This document shows, piece after piece, positions 36,504-45,205 of a stretch of 64,000 nt of DNA. The notes beneath the pieces were generated by a model. The model saw only the letters and a list, made by a program, of their open reading frames with translations. It made no database searches and was not told where the DNA came from. Location of the stretch: positions 1,488,001 through 1,552,000 of the forward strand of contig NZ_RQFY01000004.1 in NCBI RefSeq assembly GCF_004769555.1, given 5' to 3'. The translations under genes and the position numbers were made by a program. The first letter of the stretch is position 1; every line of letters begins with the position of its first letter. The stretch is from Leptospira koniambonensis (GTDB taxonomy: Bacteria; Spirochaetota; Leptospiria; Leptospirales; Leptospiraceae).

Positions 36504-38444
36504 TTATTCTTGATTTCGGATCTTACGGTATAGAAATCTTGATGGATGTAGAGAAGAGTACAAGCTATTTTCGATAGATAAAGGTTCGTTTAAAAGAATC
36601 TCCGCCAAAATTTCCCCTCCCAGTAGGGAAGTCAAAACTCCCCTAGATCCCAAACCGCCGAACACAAACAGGTTTTTTTGCGGTTCTAAAAAAGGGAATT
36701 CTTTCTTTCGATTTTTTGGAAGACTCATACCTGAGTATATTTTTCGAAAAGGTTCCGAAGAATAGATCGGGCCAAGGATCGGAAATCGATCTGGGGTTTG
36801 GGAACGTATCCCAACGAAGTCAGAACGAACCTTGATCTGTTCCCAGTTTAAGCCTAAGAATGTATTTTGAGAATATTCTAAAATTTCTTCTCTATCCTTG
36901 GTTCTCGGATTTGGATCTAAATCAAATTCATCAAATGTGGATCCGTTAACTCTAATCCCATTTTTAGAAGGAGTTAGATATTTTTCTCCTACATTGATCG
37001 GATCTTTTTCGGAATCAATATTCGGATCTTCTAATATTTCTAATTGTCCTCTAACGGACCTAAGGGAGAAGGGAGTTTCTCCCCATAAACCTTGCAGTAA
37101 ACTTTCTATTCCAAATGAATTTGCTAAGACCAAAACTTCCGTTTTAATTAAGACCTCTTTGTTTTCTGAGAACAATATCCATTCTTCGTTTTCGAAAGAG
37201 ATTGATCCTACTTTCCCTTGTTTGAGTAAAATATTAGGATGATCTAAAAGTTTTTCTGTTAAGACAGGAGTATCTGTCCAGAAGCCAGAAGGATAATAGA
37301 TACCTTTTACATCTTCGGGAAAGTTTTTTCCAAGGTTCGGTTTTAAATCTGCTAATTCTTTGGATAAAAAATGTGCCTTAACACCTTCTTCCAATCGAGC
37401 CCAAGGAAGATCGTCTCCTGAGAGTTGTAATGTGCCGGAAATTTGGTAAGAATCCTTGGATAAAAGATCAGAATAACGGCGGATAGAATTTCCAAGACAA
37501 CGAATTGTCCATAAACTAGTTGGAGTTTCTCCCTTGGTTATATGAGGATGAGAAACTGCCATTGGAACAGAAGATGCACGTAACGCGTCGTGATCATCCC
37601 AAACTTCTACTTGGATCCCTCTCCAGGCTAATGCTCTTGCAATACTTGCCCCAGCAAGTCCTGCCCCAAGTACAGATACTTTTTCAGGAATTTTGCCAAA
37701 TGAGGAATTTCTTCTTAAGAATGGGATTGGATTTAAGTCCGGTTCCAGTTCGGACTCGTATACTCCAATGAGCATTTCTCTTTTTCTTCCATATCCTGGG
37801 ATTTTAGAAAGAGAGAAGCCTGCATCACTTAAACAATCTTTTACAGATCTTGCCACAGTGAATGTTGCAAAACTTGCATTTTTATTAGAAAGTCTTTTGA
37901 GTTGAATAGAAATATTTTCTCCCCAGAGATCAGGGTTTTTAGAAGGAGCAAATCCATCTAAGAAGAATGCATCGAATTTTCCGTTAGTTTCTGGAAGAGA
38001 TTTGATTGCATCCCCTATCCAAAGGTCCAAGATCAAATTTTCTTTTTCGAATAAGAAAGTATTACATCCAGGGACGAGTAATATATATTTTTCTAAAAAT
38101 AATTCTAATAGTTCTGAAAGTTCAGGAAAAGCAGAGATCGCTTTTCTAATATCATCTTTTTCTAATGGATATTTTTCGAAGGAAGTGAATCTGAGAACTC
38201 GGGCATTAGTTCTTTTTTTGCAATTTCTCCAAAGTTGCCAGGCGGCGAAAAAATTTAAACCTGTCCCAAATCCTAATTCTAAAATAGAGAATGAATATTG
38301 TGTTTCAGAAGAAGATAATCTTTCTTCTAATCTGTTTCCTTTTAGAAAAACATGTTTGGTTTCTTCTAATCCATTTTCCAGCGAAAAATAAATATCGTTA
38401 AATTCTCTGGAAACGGGGGTGCCGTTTTCTTTCCAGTCAATCAT
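36504..38444 (-). CDS. mnmC: Bifunctional tRNA wobble-uridine enzyme MnmC
   Basis: MnmC finishes the mnm5s2U modification at tRNA position 34. The 646-aa product contains both parts. The N-terminal methyltransferase has LELGFGTGLNFFAAWQ (about 55-70) and DAFFLDGFAPSKNPDLW. The C-terminal FAD-dependent oxidase has VSVLGAGLAGASIARALAWRG around residue 260. The end, FVFGGLGSRGVLTSLLGGEIL, is typical. The ATG overlaps the stop of the upstream lipoprotein gene by four bases (ATGA). recQ follows downstream. Confidence 0.93.
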   Translation of the reverse strand: MIDWKENGTPVSREFNDIYFSLENGLEETKHVFLKGNRLEERLSSSETQYSFSILELGFGTGLNFFAAWQLWRNCKKRTNARVLRFTSFEKYPLEKDDIRKAISAFPELSELLELFLEKYILLVPGCNTFLFEKENLILDLWIGDAIKSLPETNGKFDAFFLDGFAPSKNPDLWGENISIQLKRLSNKNASFATFTVARSVKDCLSDAGFSLSKIPGYGRKREMLIGVYESELEPDLNPIPFLRRNSSFGKIPEKVSVLGAGLAGASIARALAWRGIQVEVWDDHDALRASSVPMAVSHPHITKGETPTSLWTIRCLGNSIRRYSDLLSKDSYQISGTLQLSGDDLPWARLEEGVKAHFLSKELADLKPNLGKNFPEDVKGIYYPSGFWTDTPVLTEKLLDHPNILLKQGKVGSISFENEEWILFSENKEVLIKTEVLVLANSFGIESLLQGLWGETPFSLRSVRGQLEILEDPNIDSEKDPINVGEKYLTPSKNGIRVNGSTFDEFDLDPNPRTKDREEILEYSQNTFLGLNWEQIKVRSDFVGIRSQTPDRFPILGPIYSSEPFRKIYSGMSLPKNRKKEFPFLEPQKNLFVFGGLGSRGVLTSLLGGEILAEILLNEPLSIENSLYSSLHPSRFLYRKIRNQE

Positions 38445-39430
38445 CCAGGATTTTCCGTATCGGCGTTGGCATCTTCTTTAGGAGGAAGACCAGCGGAAGG
38501 TAGATTTTGTAGAGGAGGATATGCTGGTCCTTCTTCTTTTTTATGAGGCTCTTTAGAAAGTTGTAATTCTTTTCTGACTCCCATTCTATAAGTAGTCATG
38601 TTCATATAAAGAGAAGGAGCAGGCAATCCGTTTGCAGTTGCAACTTGGTTCCTGATGTTCATACCTTTCCCATCCAGATCTCCGAAACTTGTGACCTCTA
38701 AAAATAAATACGCGTTATAAAGTATAGTTTCTGGAAAGTATTGGCCTATATTATATTCAAATAATAAACGAAGTCCCTTTAATTCTTGGAGCTGATTTTT
38801 GACGCTTGAGATCCTTTGTTCTCTTTCTATAATGTCCATTCTATAGACTGCGAGTCCATATATTGGTCCTACTCCAAAGTTTACATTCTTTCCTTCATAA
38901 TAACCTAAATAAAGTGTGAAATACATCTGATAATCTTCGTAAGTGTATTCCATGTTTCTTCCCACTTGAGGAGGAAGAGGGAAAAGTTGATTAGATACAT
39001 ATTCGTCAAATGCAAGATAACGTCTTCCGTCATCCGGATAATTGATTAGATTTCCTCTATACGTTCTGGGAGAAGTTAAATTGAAAGACCAGGCAAGCCC
39101 GCTTAAGAAAGAAAAAAAACCTTTGATATCTCTAGTGCCAGGGATCCTGCTTGGAACAGATCCAATCGAATAAAATCCACGAGTAGTTGTAGAATCCCTG
39201 CTGACCACACTTGTATCTGTGTCTGAACCAGGGACACTGAACTTACTGATAGGTATTCCTTGGACATTGGAAGGATGAGTAAAAAAATCCAAAGCAGTAT
39301 ATTCCGCACCCGCATTGATAATGATCGAGTCTAGAATCCCACTCATACTCTTACATGAGGAGAAAATCAGAAATAAGCCACAGGCTAGAGTTTTGCGGTA
39401 AAAATCCGGATTTAGTCTCTTTGAATCCAT
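38441..39430 (-). CDS. Putative outer-membrane-type lipoprotein, unknown function
   Basis: The 329-aa product was not recognised. Seen: an N-terminal hydrophobic stretch ending in LIFSSC-K, a spirochaete-type lipobox with Cys26. The mature part is rich in Tyr, Phe and Gly, with alternating short strands (YLAFDEYVS, YTEDYQMYFTLYLGYYEG-like stretches), suggesting a beta-rich protein, perhaps a barrel. The C-terminal 40 residues are Pro/Glu-rich and probably disordered. It overlaps mnmC by 4 bp, which suggests co-expression but not a shared role. Confidence 0.65.
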   Translation of the reverse strand: MDSKRLNPDFYRKTLACGLFLIFSSCKSMSGILDSIIINAGAEYTALDFFTHPSNVQGIPISKFSVPGSDTDTSVVSRDSTTTRGFYSIGSVPSRIPGTRDIKGFFSFLSGLAWSFNLTSPRTYRGNLINYPDDGRRYLAFDEYVSNQLFPLPPQVGRNMEYTYEDYQMYFTLYLGYYEGKNVNFGVGPIYGLAVYRMDIIEREQRISSVKNQLQELKGLRLLFEYNIGQYFPETILYNAYLFLEVTSFGDLDGKGMNIRNQVATANGLPAPSLYMNMTTYRMGVRKELQLSKEPHKKEEGPAYPPLQNLPSAGLPPKEDANADTENPG

Positions 39431-39530
39431 TCTATAGAACCAAAATGAAATGGTCGGAAATCAAACCAAGCCCATTTCATGAGGCTTGACTGCTCACACC
39501 GAAAACCGAGGATCGTATTAGTCGAAGTAT

Positions 39531-40580
39531 ATGTCTTTCGAAAAAAAACAGCCAATCTTATATCCCGTATCGGTGGCTCCAATGATGGACTGGACAGATA
39601 GGCATTTTCGTTTTTTCTTAAGACTGATCACTAAACATTCATTATTCTACACTGAAATGGTGACTACGGGTGCCATACTAAGAGGGGACAAACATAGATT
39701 CTTACGTTTTTCACAAGAAGAATCTCCTGTTTCTTTACAACTAGGCGGGGATAATCCTTCTCAACTTGCAGAATGCGCTAAGATTGGAGAAGAATACGGA
39801 TACTCTGAGATCAATTTGAATGTTGGTTGTCCAAGTGATAAGGTCCAAGTGGGAAATTTCGGAGCCTGTTTGATGAAAGACCCGAATAAGGTCGCTGATT
39901 GTATCTCTGAAATGGATTCCAAAACTTCAATACCCGTTACAGTAAAATGTCGTATTGGTGTTCGAGGAAAAGAAACATTAGAAGATCTGCATGAATTCGT
40001 AAGATCTGTAAGCATAGCAGGTGCGAGAAGGATCACTATACATGCAAGAATTGCGATATTGGAAGGTTTAAGTCCTGCTCAAAATAGAACTGTTCCTCCA
40101 TTACGTTATGAGGATGTATATTCTATCAAAAAAAGTTTTCCTGATCTTGTGATAGAATTGAACGGAGGAGTTCGATCTATCTCAGATATACATTCCCATT
40201 TAGACAAAGTTGATGGAGTTATGATCGGGAGAGCAGCTTACGAAAATCCATTCTTATTCTCAGATGTGGATTCAGAATTTTTCGGAGCAAAACCTTCCAA
40301 TCTGAGTCGTAGAGAGATTTTCGAGTCTACGCAAGAATATGTGTCTTCTCAAACTGCATTAGGTGAAAAGCCTAGCCGGATCTTAAAACATTTACTGGGA
40401 GCATTTCATGAGGTCCGGGGTGCTCGTTCCTATCGCAGGATTCTCACAGAAAAAATGTATTCTAACCCTAGTCCGAAATTACTTTTAGAAGCATTGCAGT
40501 CTATCCCTGACGAATATCTAGATCGTAAACTAGGGGATCCAAAAATTGAAAACAAAGAGGTTGTCCATCCAGTGGTTTAA
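39531..40580 (+). CDS. dusA: tRNA-dihydrouridine synthase A
   Basis: DusA is an FMN enzyme that reduces uridines in the tRNA D-loop. The 349-aa product has the usual length. Seen: [19 protein letters not shown] (FMN-binding start), [21 protein letters not shown] with the catalytic Cys100, and [19 protein letters not shown] then [10 protein letters not shown]. The DusA-type sequence ([15 protein letters not shown]) separates it from DusB/C. It is divergent from the lipoprotein gene and is followed after 47 bp by an MBL hydrolase gene. Confidence 0.95.
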   Translation: MSFEKKQPILYPVSVAPMMDWTDRHFRFFLRLITKHSLFYTEMVTTGAILRGDKHRFLRFSQEESPVSLQLGGDNPSQLAECAKIGEEYGYSEINLNVGCPSDKVQVGNFGACLMKDPNKVADCISEMDSKTSIPVTVKCRIGVRGKETLEDLHEFVRSVSIAGARRITIHARIAILEGLSPAQNRTVPPLRYEDVYSIKKSFPDLVIELNGGVRSISDIHSHLDKVDGVMIGRAAYENPFLFSDVDSEFFGAKPSNLSRREIFESTQEYVSSQTALGEKPSRILKHLLGAFHEVRGARSYRRILTEKMYSNPSPKLLLEALQSIPDEYLDRKLGDPKIENKEVVHPVV

Positions 40581-40627
40581 TCGGAGAACACTCGTCTAAC
40601 TACTGCATACTATTTGCGGAGAGACCT

Positions 40628-41569
40628 TTGGACAAGATTCGAACGATAGATTGCGGATATGTAGAAGCAGGACTCGCCTGTGCCTATCTGATAGTGGACG
40701 GTGATAGAGCTGTATTCGTAGAAAATAATACGAATTATGCAGTTCCAATTTTATTAGAAGCACTAAAGGAAGAAGGTCTTACTCCTGAATCCGTAGATTA
40801 TATTATAATCACTCATGTTCATCTGGATCATGCGGGAGGAACTGGAAAACTAATCTCTCTTTGTCCAAATGCAGCTGTTCTTGCTCATCCAAAAGCTGCT
40901 CCTCATGTAATCGATCCTACTCGTTTGATCAAAAGTTCCATCCAAGTATATGGAGAAGAGAATTATTTTAAGTTGTATGGCGAAATTCTTCCCGTTCCAA
41001 GTGAAAGAGTTAGAACAATGGGCGATGGAGAAGAGTTAGCGTGGCAAAAAAGAACATTTAAATTTTTGCATACGAGGGGACATGCAAATCATCATTTCTG
41101 CATTTATGATTCTCTAACAAATGGGATCTTTACCGGAGACACTTTCGGGATAGGTTATACATTATTTAGAAAAGGAAAAGATTCTTTATTATTTCCTTCT
41201 ACCACACCAACAGATTTTGATCCTGAAGAAGCGATACTTTCAGTGGATAAGATAATTGCAACAGGTGCTGATAAGGCTTATCTTACACATTTCGGAGTTT
41301 GGGAAGATATCCGCTCTGGAGCTTCTCAAATGAAAGAAGGTCTTAACGTTATGAAAAATGTTATGATCTCTGCGGAAAAGACTGGTTTAGAAGGAGAAAC
41401 TTTGGTTGCCTTTTGTGAAGCTAGAGTCCGTTCTTATTTGGAGGATCAAATTCATATCCGACATCTTCCTTTTGGAGAAAAAGAGGAAAGATTCATAGGC
41501 TTTGATTCTCAGATCAATGCGCAAGGGATTGCGTTTAAGATAGAAAGGTCTAGGAGGGTTAGGAAATAA
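40628..41569 (+). CDS. MBL-fold metallo-hydrolase
   Basis: The 313-aa product has the metallo-beta-lactamase fold signature THVHLDHAGG (His63, His65, Asp67, His68), a later His in HTRGHANHHF, and Asp in FTGDTFG, so both metal sites are complete. The substrate is not clear; the family includes thiol-ester and lactone hydrolases. The start is a TTG at 40628, 47 bp after dusA, since no ATG is near the conserved start of the fold. It is probably co-transcribed with dusA. Confidence 0.82.
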   Translation: MDKIRTIDCGYVEAGLACAYLIVDGDRAVFVENNTNYAVPILLEALKEEGLTPESVDYIIITHVHLDHAGGTGKLISLCPNAAVLAHPKAAPHVIDPTRLIKSSIQVYGEENYFKLYGEILPVPSERVRTMGDGEELAWQKRTFKFLHTRGHANHHFCIYDSLTNGIFTGDTFGIGYTLFRKGKDSLLFPSTTPTDFDPEEAILSVDKIIATGADKAYLTHFGVWEDIRSGASQMKEGLNVMKNVMISAEKTGLEGETLVAFCEARVRSYLEDQIHIRHLPFGEKEERFIGFDSQINAQGIAFKIERSRRVRK

Positions 41570-41683
41570 CTTTCCATCCCTTAAGTATCTATTTGTAATT
41601 CTTCTAACTCAAAGCTGAGAATCCAAAATAGTCTAGTACTTCTTAGGCGAAGTTTTTCATTTGATTTCCTTGTTTCGAATTTT

Positions 41684-43537
41684 TTGAATATACATGTGGG
41701 CATAATATCGGATGGATCTGATAGAAAAAGAAATCTAGCATTCCTTCTATGTGCCTTCTTCCTTTTAACCTCCTGTTCTACCAAAACTTCTGAAAAAACT
41801 CCTCTCCTATATAAAGGAAGTATAGACTTGAGTACAGTCAGTCCTTGGGGAGAAATATATCCTCTTAAAGGTGACTGGGAATTCAACTGGGGAAATTTAT
41901 ACTCACCTAATATAGGTTATGTGGCTAGTGGACAATATTTTCCTGTTCCAGGAATTTGGAGGGATTATTCTCCAGAATTTACATTACAAGGACATGGTTC
42001 TTATAGATTAAAGATCCATAAATCTCCAGAGCAAAAGAATCTTGCGATCTATATTCCAAGGATCCCAGGGATATACTCTGTATATTTTGGAAAAAGATTG
42101 GTCTTTGCAAATGGGATCAATGGAACTAGCAGATTTGATACAGAGTTTTTGACACATCCGAATGCACAGATCTATCTTTTGGATTCCTTGGATACTGAAC
42201 TCATCGTAAATGTTTCGAATTATAGAGGAAATTTTTTAAAAGGTGGGATACGAAATCCATTCTTGATCGGGGATATGGACGCTTTAAAATCTAAAGTGAT
42301 CCAGGAAACAATTTGGGAAACACTTTTAGTCGCGATTATTTTTTCAGTCGGTCTATATCATCTGATCTTCTTTGCATCTTATCGAAAAGATTTGGTGCCG
42401 TTATTTTTCTCATTATTTTGCTTTTTAGTAGCCTTCTATTCTTTCGTCACTTCAGGACTTCAATATATTCTTACACCTGAACTCACATTAGATTTGCGTA
42501 TCAGAATGGAATATTTCTGCGAAGCTTGTTTGGTCCCTTCTGTATACATGATCCTGAGGACAATGTATCCTAAACAATTCGGAGCTAAATGGATAGCTAA
42601 CTCAATGAGCACAATGCTTATTTTTGTCCTTTCTGTTTTTGTATTGGGAGAAGAAGAACTGATCGAAGTGTATTCTAAATTCATGTATTTTCCTCCGTTT
42701 TACAGCTTAGTTCTATTGGCAACATTAGGATATGCATGGTGGCAGAAAGAAGATAGAGCAAGAACCGTATTTCTTTCTGGGATCATACTTGCGATCTCTA
42801 TGGTGAATGATGTGCTTTGGGGATTATATGAAGTTTACTTTCTCATTCCTTATAGTTTCCCGGCGGCGCTTGTAGGATTTATAGCATTCAATTCTTATAT
42901 TATATCATTAAGATTTACTAAAGATCTGGAAAAGATGGAAGCCTTCGCAGAATTACAATCTAAGTATAATGAACAGCTTAGACTGAACGCAGAGGAAAAA
43001 GCAAAATATGCTACCTTAGTGGATCAATCTATGGATAAAGGATTTCATTCTCTGATCGATCAATTGGAATCCAAAGAAAGTTCAGACAAATCACTTTCTA
43101 AACTTAAAAACGAATTAAATCAAACTTTATCAGGCGTTAGAGATATTTTGGATCTGATGCACCATCAGGGCGGAAAAGAAGAATTAGTAGAAGATGAAAT
43201 GAGAAAGTTCGTCTTGAAAAATCCGTTATTCTCTCATTCAGAGATCCAAACTGTTTCTCAATTTTTGAGAATAGACGAATGTCTCCAGGTCCAAAGGATC
43301 TTCTCCGACGCGGTAAAGATAGGCGCGAGAAGGTCCGGTGAATCTAAAATTTTCTGGGGAAAAGAAGGGGATTCTATATTACTCAGGTTACAGGCAACTG
43401 GAGTTGTAGAAACAAAAGAAGAACCTTCTTCTCATTTGGAAGCGGACCTAAAAGTGAGAGCCGAAAAGTTAGGAGCAAGATTTTTCCTACTAAGTGAGCC
43501 TGGAAAATTCGAATTCGAACTCAGATTGCATTCTTAG
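41684..43537 (+). CDS. 7TM-DISM receptor with degenerate kinase-like C-terminus
   Basis: The 617-aa product (TTG start; a GTG at 41696 is also possible) begins with a hydrophobic stretch and lipobox ending at Cys31 (LLTSC). A periplasmic beta-rich domain follows (about 45-200, with GDWEFNWGN and PGIWRDYS), typical of the 7TM-DISM extracellular part. Seven membrane helices (about 205-410) come next. The C-terminal 190 residues look like a coiled coil, a DHp-like helix (NQTLSGVRDILDLMH) and an ATPase-like fold, but the N box and the DxG box are not recognisable. Inference: a receptor whose kinase part is inactive, perhaps signalling by binding. Confidence 0.72.
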   Translation: MNIHVGIISDGSDRKRNLAFLLCAFFLLTSCSTKTSEKTPLLYKGSIDLSTVSPWGEIYPLKGDWEFNWGNLYSPNIGYVASGQYFPVPGIWRDYSPEFTLQGHGSYRLKIHKSPEQKNLAIYIPRIPGIYSVYFGKRLVFANGINGTSRFDTEFLTHPNAQIYLLDSLDTELIVNVSNYRGNFLKGGIRNPFLIGDMDALKSKVIQETIWETLLVAIIFSVGLYHLIFFASYRKDLVPLFFSLFCFLVAFYSFVTSGLQYILTPELTLDLRIRMEYFCEACLVPSVYMILRTMYPKQFGAKWIANSMSTMLIFVLSVFVLGEEELIEVYSKFMYFPPFYSLVLLATLGYAWWQKEDRARTVFLSGIILAISMVNDVLWGLYEVYFLIPYSFPAALVGFIAFNSYIISLRFTKDLEKMEAFAELQSKYNEQLRLNAEEKAKYATLVDQSMDKGFHSLIDQLESKESSDKSLSKLKNELNQTLSGVRDILDLMHHQGGKEELVEDEMRKFVLKNPLFSHSEIQTVSQFLRIDECLQVQRIFSDAVKIGARRSGESKIFWGKEGDSILLRLQATGVVETKEEPSSHLEADLKVRAEKLGARFFLLSEPGKFEFELRLHS

Positions 43538-43614
43538 CAGAATTTTTCGAAAGAGAAATCGGATTCTTCAGAAAAAGAGTTGTCTCTAATCCTCATTCCT
43601 AGATTCTACACAGC

Positions 43615-43631
43615 ATTAGAATGATTCTAAT
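43615..43631. promoter_or_regulatory. PerR-like box upstream of cytochrome c peroxidase
   Basis: A perfect inverted repeat with 8-bp arms and one central base (ATTAGAAT-G-ATTCTAAT). The inner 15 bases differ from the classical PerR consensus TTATAATNATTATAA only at the fourth base of each arm. It ends 15 bases before the ccp start, so bound protein would block transcription. Peroxidase genes are well-known PerR targets. Confidence 0.6.
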
Positions 43632-43646
43632 CTGTGGTGATGAAAA

Positions 43647-44630
43647 ATGAAGAATACAAAAATACTTTGCTTGGGCTTAATTTTAGCCTTGGTCTCGGCA
43701 TGTGGTCCATCCGAGAAAACAAAACAGCTTATGCAAGACGCGAAGACTTCCTTCGGAATTCTTCCGGAAAAAATGCCAGGTTCCGAAAAGGATACTCCGG
43801 CTAAGATTGCTTTAGGCGAAAAACTCTATTTCGAAAAACGTCTTTCTATCAACGATTCACAGTCTTGTAGTTCCTGCCACGGAACTCTTGGCAAAACCGC
43901 TGGAGTGGACAATCTTCCTACTTCTCCAGGCGCACTTGGGAAAAATGGAGATCGGAATTCTCCTACATCTCTGAACGCAGGATTCCATTTCGTTCAATTC
44001 TGGGACGGAAGAGCGGCTGACCTAAAGGCTCAGGCAAAAGGTCCGATCTTAAACCCAGTGGAAATGGCTATGCCTTCTGAAGCTGCAGTGGAGAAAAAAC
44101 TGTCTGAAATCGCTGAATACGTGGATCTGTTTGCAAAAGCATTCCCGGATCAGGATAAAAAGATCACTTATGACAATTTGGCAGAGGCCATTGCTGCGTT
44201 CGAAAGAACTCTGATCACCAGAGACCGTTTTGACGAGTTCCAAGCTGGAAATCATAGAGCTTTAACTTCTGATGAGCAGAAGGGATTGGAAACTTTCTTA
44301 AGCGCTGGATGTATCCAATGCCATAACGGGCCTTTATTGGGTGGAAACAGCTTCCGTAAACTAGGACAGGTGAATCCTTACGAAAATACAACCGATGTTG
44401 GAAGATCTGCAGTGAGTAAGAATGATGCTGAAAAGTATTTCTTCAAAGTTCCGTCTCTTAGAAATATAGCTTTAACTGCTCCTTATTTCCACGACGGAAA
44501 GGTAGCAACCCTGCCAGAAGCGGTGAAAAAAATGGCATATTTGCAGCTTGGAAAAGAGCTTTCCACCGAAGAGGTAGATTCTATAGTATCTTTCCTGAAG
44601 GCATTATCGGATAAAAATCGGTCTAATTAA
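43647..44630 (+). CDS. ccp: Di-haem cytochrome c peroxidase lipoprotein
   Basis: This enzyme reduces H2O2 to water in the periplasm. The 327-aa product has a lipobox at Cys19 (LVSAC). Seen: first haem motif CSSCH (74-78), second haem motif CIQCH (222-226), and the family blocks PTSLNAGFHFVQFWDGRA, NPVEMAM and VPSLRNIALTAPYFHDG. The arrangement is that of the CcpA/MauG group. A PerR-like box lies directly upstream, and an intrinsic terminator follows about 45 bp after the stop. Confidence 0.93.
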   Translation: MKNTKILCLGLILALVSACGPSEKTKQLMQDAKTSFGILPEKMPGSEKDTPAKIALGEKLYFEKRLSINDSQSCSSCHGTLGKTAGVDNLPTSPGALGKNGDRNSPTSLNAGFHFVQFWDGRAADLKAQAKGPILNPVEMAMPSEAAVEKKLSEIAEYVDLFAKAFPDQDKKITYDNLAEAIAAFERTLITRDRFDEFQAGNHRALTSDEQKGLETFLSAGCIQCHNGPLLGGNSFRKLGQVNPYENTTDVGRSAVSKNDAEKYFFKVPSLRNIALTAPYFHDGKVATLPEAVKKMAYLQLGKELSTEEVDSIVSFLKALSDKNRSN

Positions 44631-44675
44631 TTAGATCTTAGATCAAACGAACTTACAGAATTGAAACCTATTCAG

Positions 44676-44706
44676 ACCGGCTCCGCAAGGAGACGGTTTT
44701 TTTTTT
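44676..44706 (+). terminator. Intrinsic terminator after ccp
   Basis: ACCG-G-CTCC (44676-44684) pairs with GGAG-A-CGGT (44689-44697) with one internal mismatch and a GCAA tetraloop, followed by a run of T (44697-44706). It fits Rho-independent termination of ccp. Confidence 0.8.
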
Positions 44707-44758
44707 GCCTTTGGACTTTGGAGTCGCGGAGCTAGGAAGAGGCAGCAGGGAGAAATCT

Positions 44759-44902
44759 CACGCAGAGACGCAAAGTCGCAGAGAGTGGATTCAGGGGAGA
44801 TTTATAAGAAGATAAAAACCCATGTAGGAGCTCCAACATTGTATTTAAACTATATTGCCGAATAAACCTAAAAAACCCTCCGCGGCTCTGCGCCTCTGCG
44901 TG
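44759..44902. repeat. Inverted repeat pair, possible small mobile or REP-like element
   Basis: The left arm at 44759-44783 and the inverted right arm at 44878-44902 (both 25 bases) agree at 21 positions; the four differences are all transitions. They flank 94 bp of non-coding DNA. The core CACGCAGAGNCGC is also internally repetitive. It resembles a miniature inverted-repeat element or a stable RNA hairpin rather than coding DNA. Confidence 0.5.
44823..44838. repeat. GGAGCTCC palindrome copy 1
   Basis: TGTAGGAGCTCCAACA is a 16-bp palindrome with one mismatched pair. It shares its shape (TGTnGGAnnTCCnACA) with the perfect copy at 53758-53773. It lies inside the non-coding region between the two 25-bp inverted arms. 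Confidence 0.45.
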
Positions 44903-44927
44903 CCATTAAATCTCAGCGTCTCCTCGC

Positions 44928-44955
44928 TTGACAAAAGAAATTTCAGCTATAAGAT
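44928..44955 (+). promoter_or_regulatory. Promoter-like sequence upstream of the small lipoprotein gene
   Basis: A perfect TTGACA (44928-44933) and TAAGAT (44950-44955) are spaced by 16 bases, 21 bases before the ATG at 44977. Because ccp has its own terminator, this gene needs its own promoter. Confidence 0.4.
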
Positions 44956-44976
44956 CAATCGCCTTCCGGGTGTTAT

Positions 44977-45186
44977 ATGAGAAGTTTCTGTGCTTGTTTA
45001 CTTCTTCTTTTCCAATGTTCTTATTTGGATAATGATCAAAAAATGAAGAAGGAATCGAGAGAGGATGATCTCACTCGCGACGCTTACTTAGCGGTATGTG
45101 CAAAGTTAGAAGATCCAGGTAGTCCGCAAAACCTGAGTGCAATCATTTGCGCAGTTTTAGTATGCGATCAGTTTGATTGCAACTGA
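44977..45186 (+). CDS. Small Cys-rich exported peptide, possible lipoprotein
   Basis: The 69-aa product was not recognised. Seen: a short hydrophobic start (CACLLLLFQCS) with Cys14 as a possible lipid site, and four more Cys later (residues 41, 58, 63 and 68) in a small mature part. The lipobox is relaxed, as is usual in spirochaetes. It has its own promoter-like sequence and is convergent with the citrate synthase gene (gap 19 bp). It could also be a small secreted protein with disulfides. Confidence 0.5.
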   Translation: MRSFCACLLLLFQCSYLDNDQKMKKESREDDLTRDAYLAVCAKLEDPGSPQNLSAIICAVLVCDQFDCN

Positions 45187-45205
45187 GGTTTTTAAATGTA
45201 GAAGA

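Larger units (their letters stand above)
44631..44976. other. 346-bp non-coding stretch with terminator, inverted repeats and promoter
   Basis: This gap between ccp and a small lipoprotein-like gene holds the ccp terminator, a 25-bp inverted repeat pair (CACGCAGAG...), one copy of a GGAnnTCC palindrome and a promoter-like TTGACA. No reading frame with coding features was found in it. The layout is that of a short non-coding repeat element between two genes. Confidence 0.5.

Noticed and set aside
38002..38391. A 129-codon plus-strand open frame
   Set aside because: It is antisense to mnmC and rich in Ser, Asn and Lys without domain features.
44759..44902. CRISPR-like array in the repeat region
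   Set aside because: The repeats are inverted, only two copies are present and there is no regular spacer pattern or cas gene.
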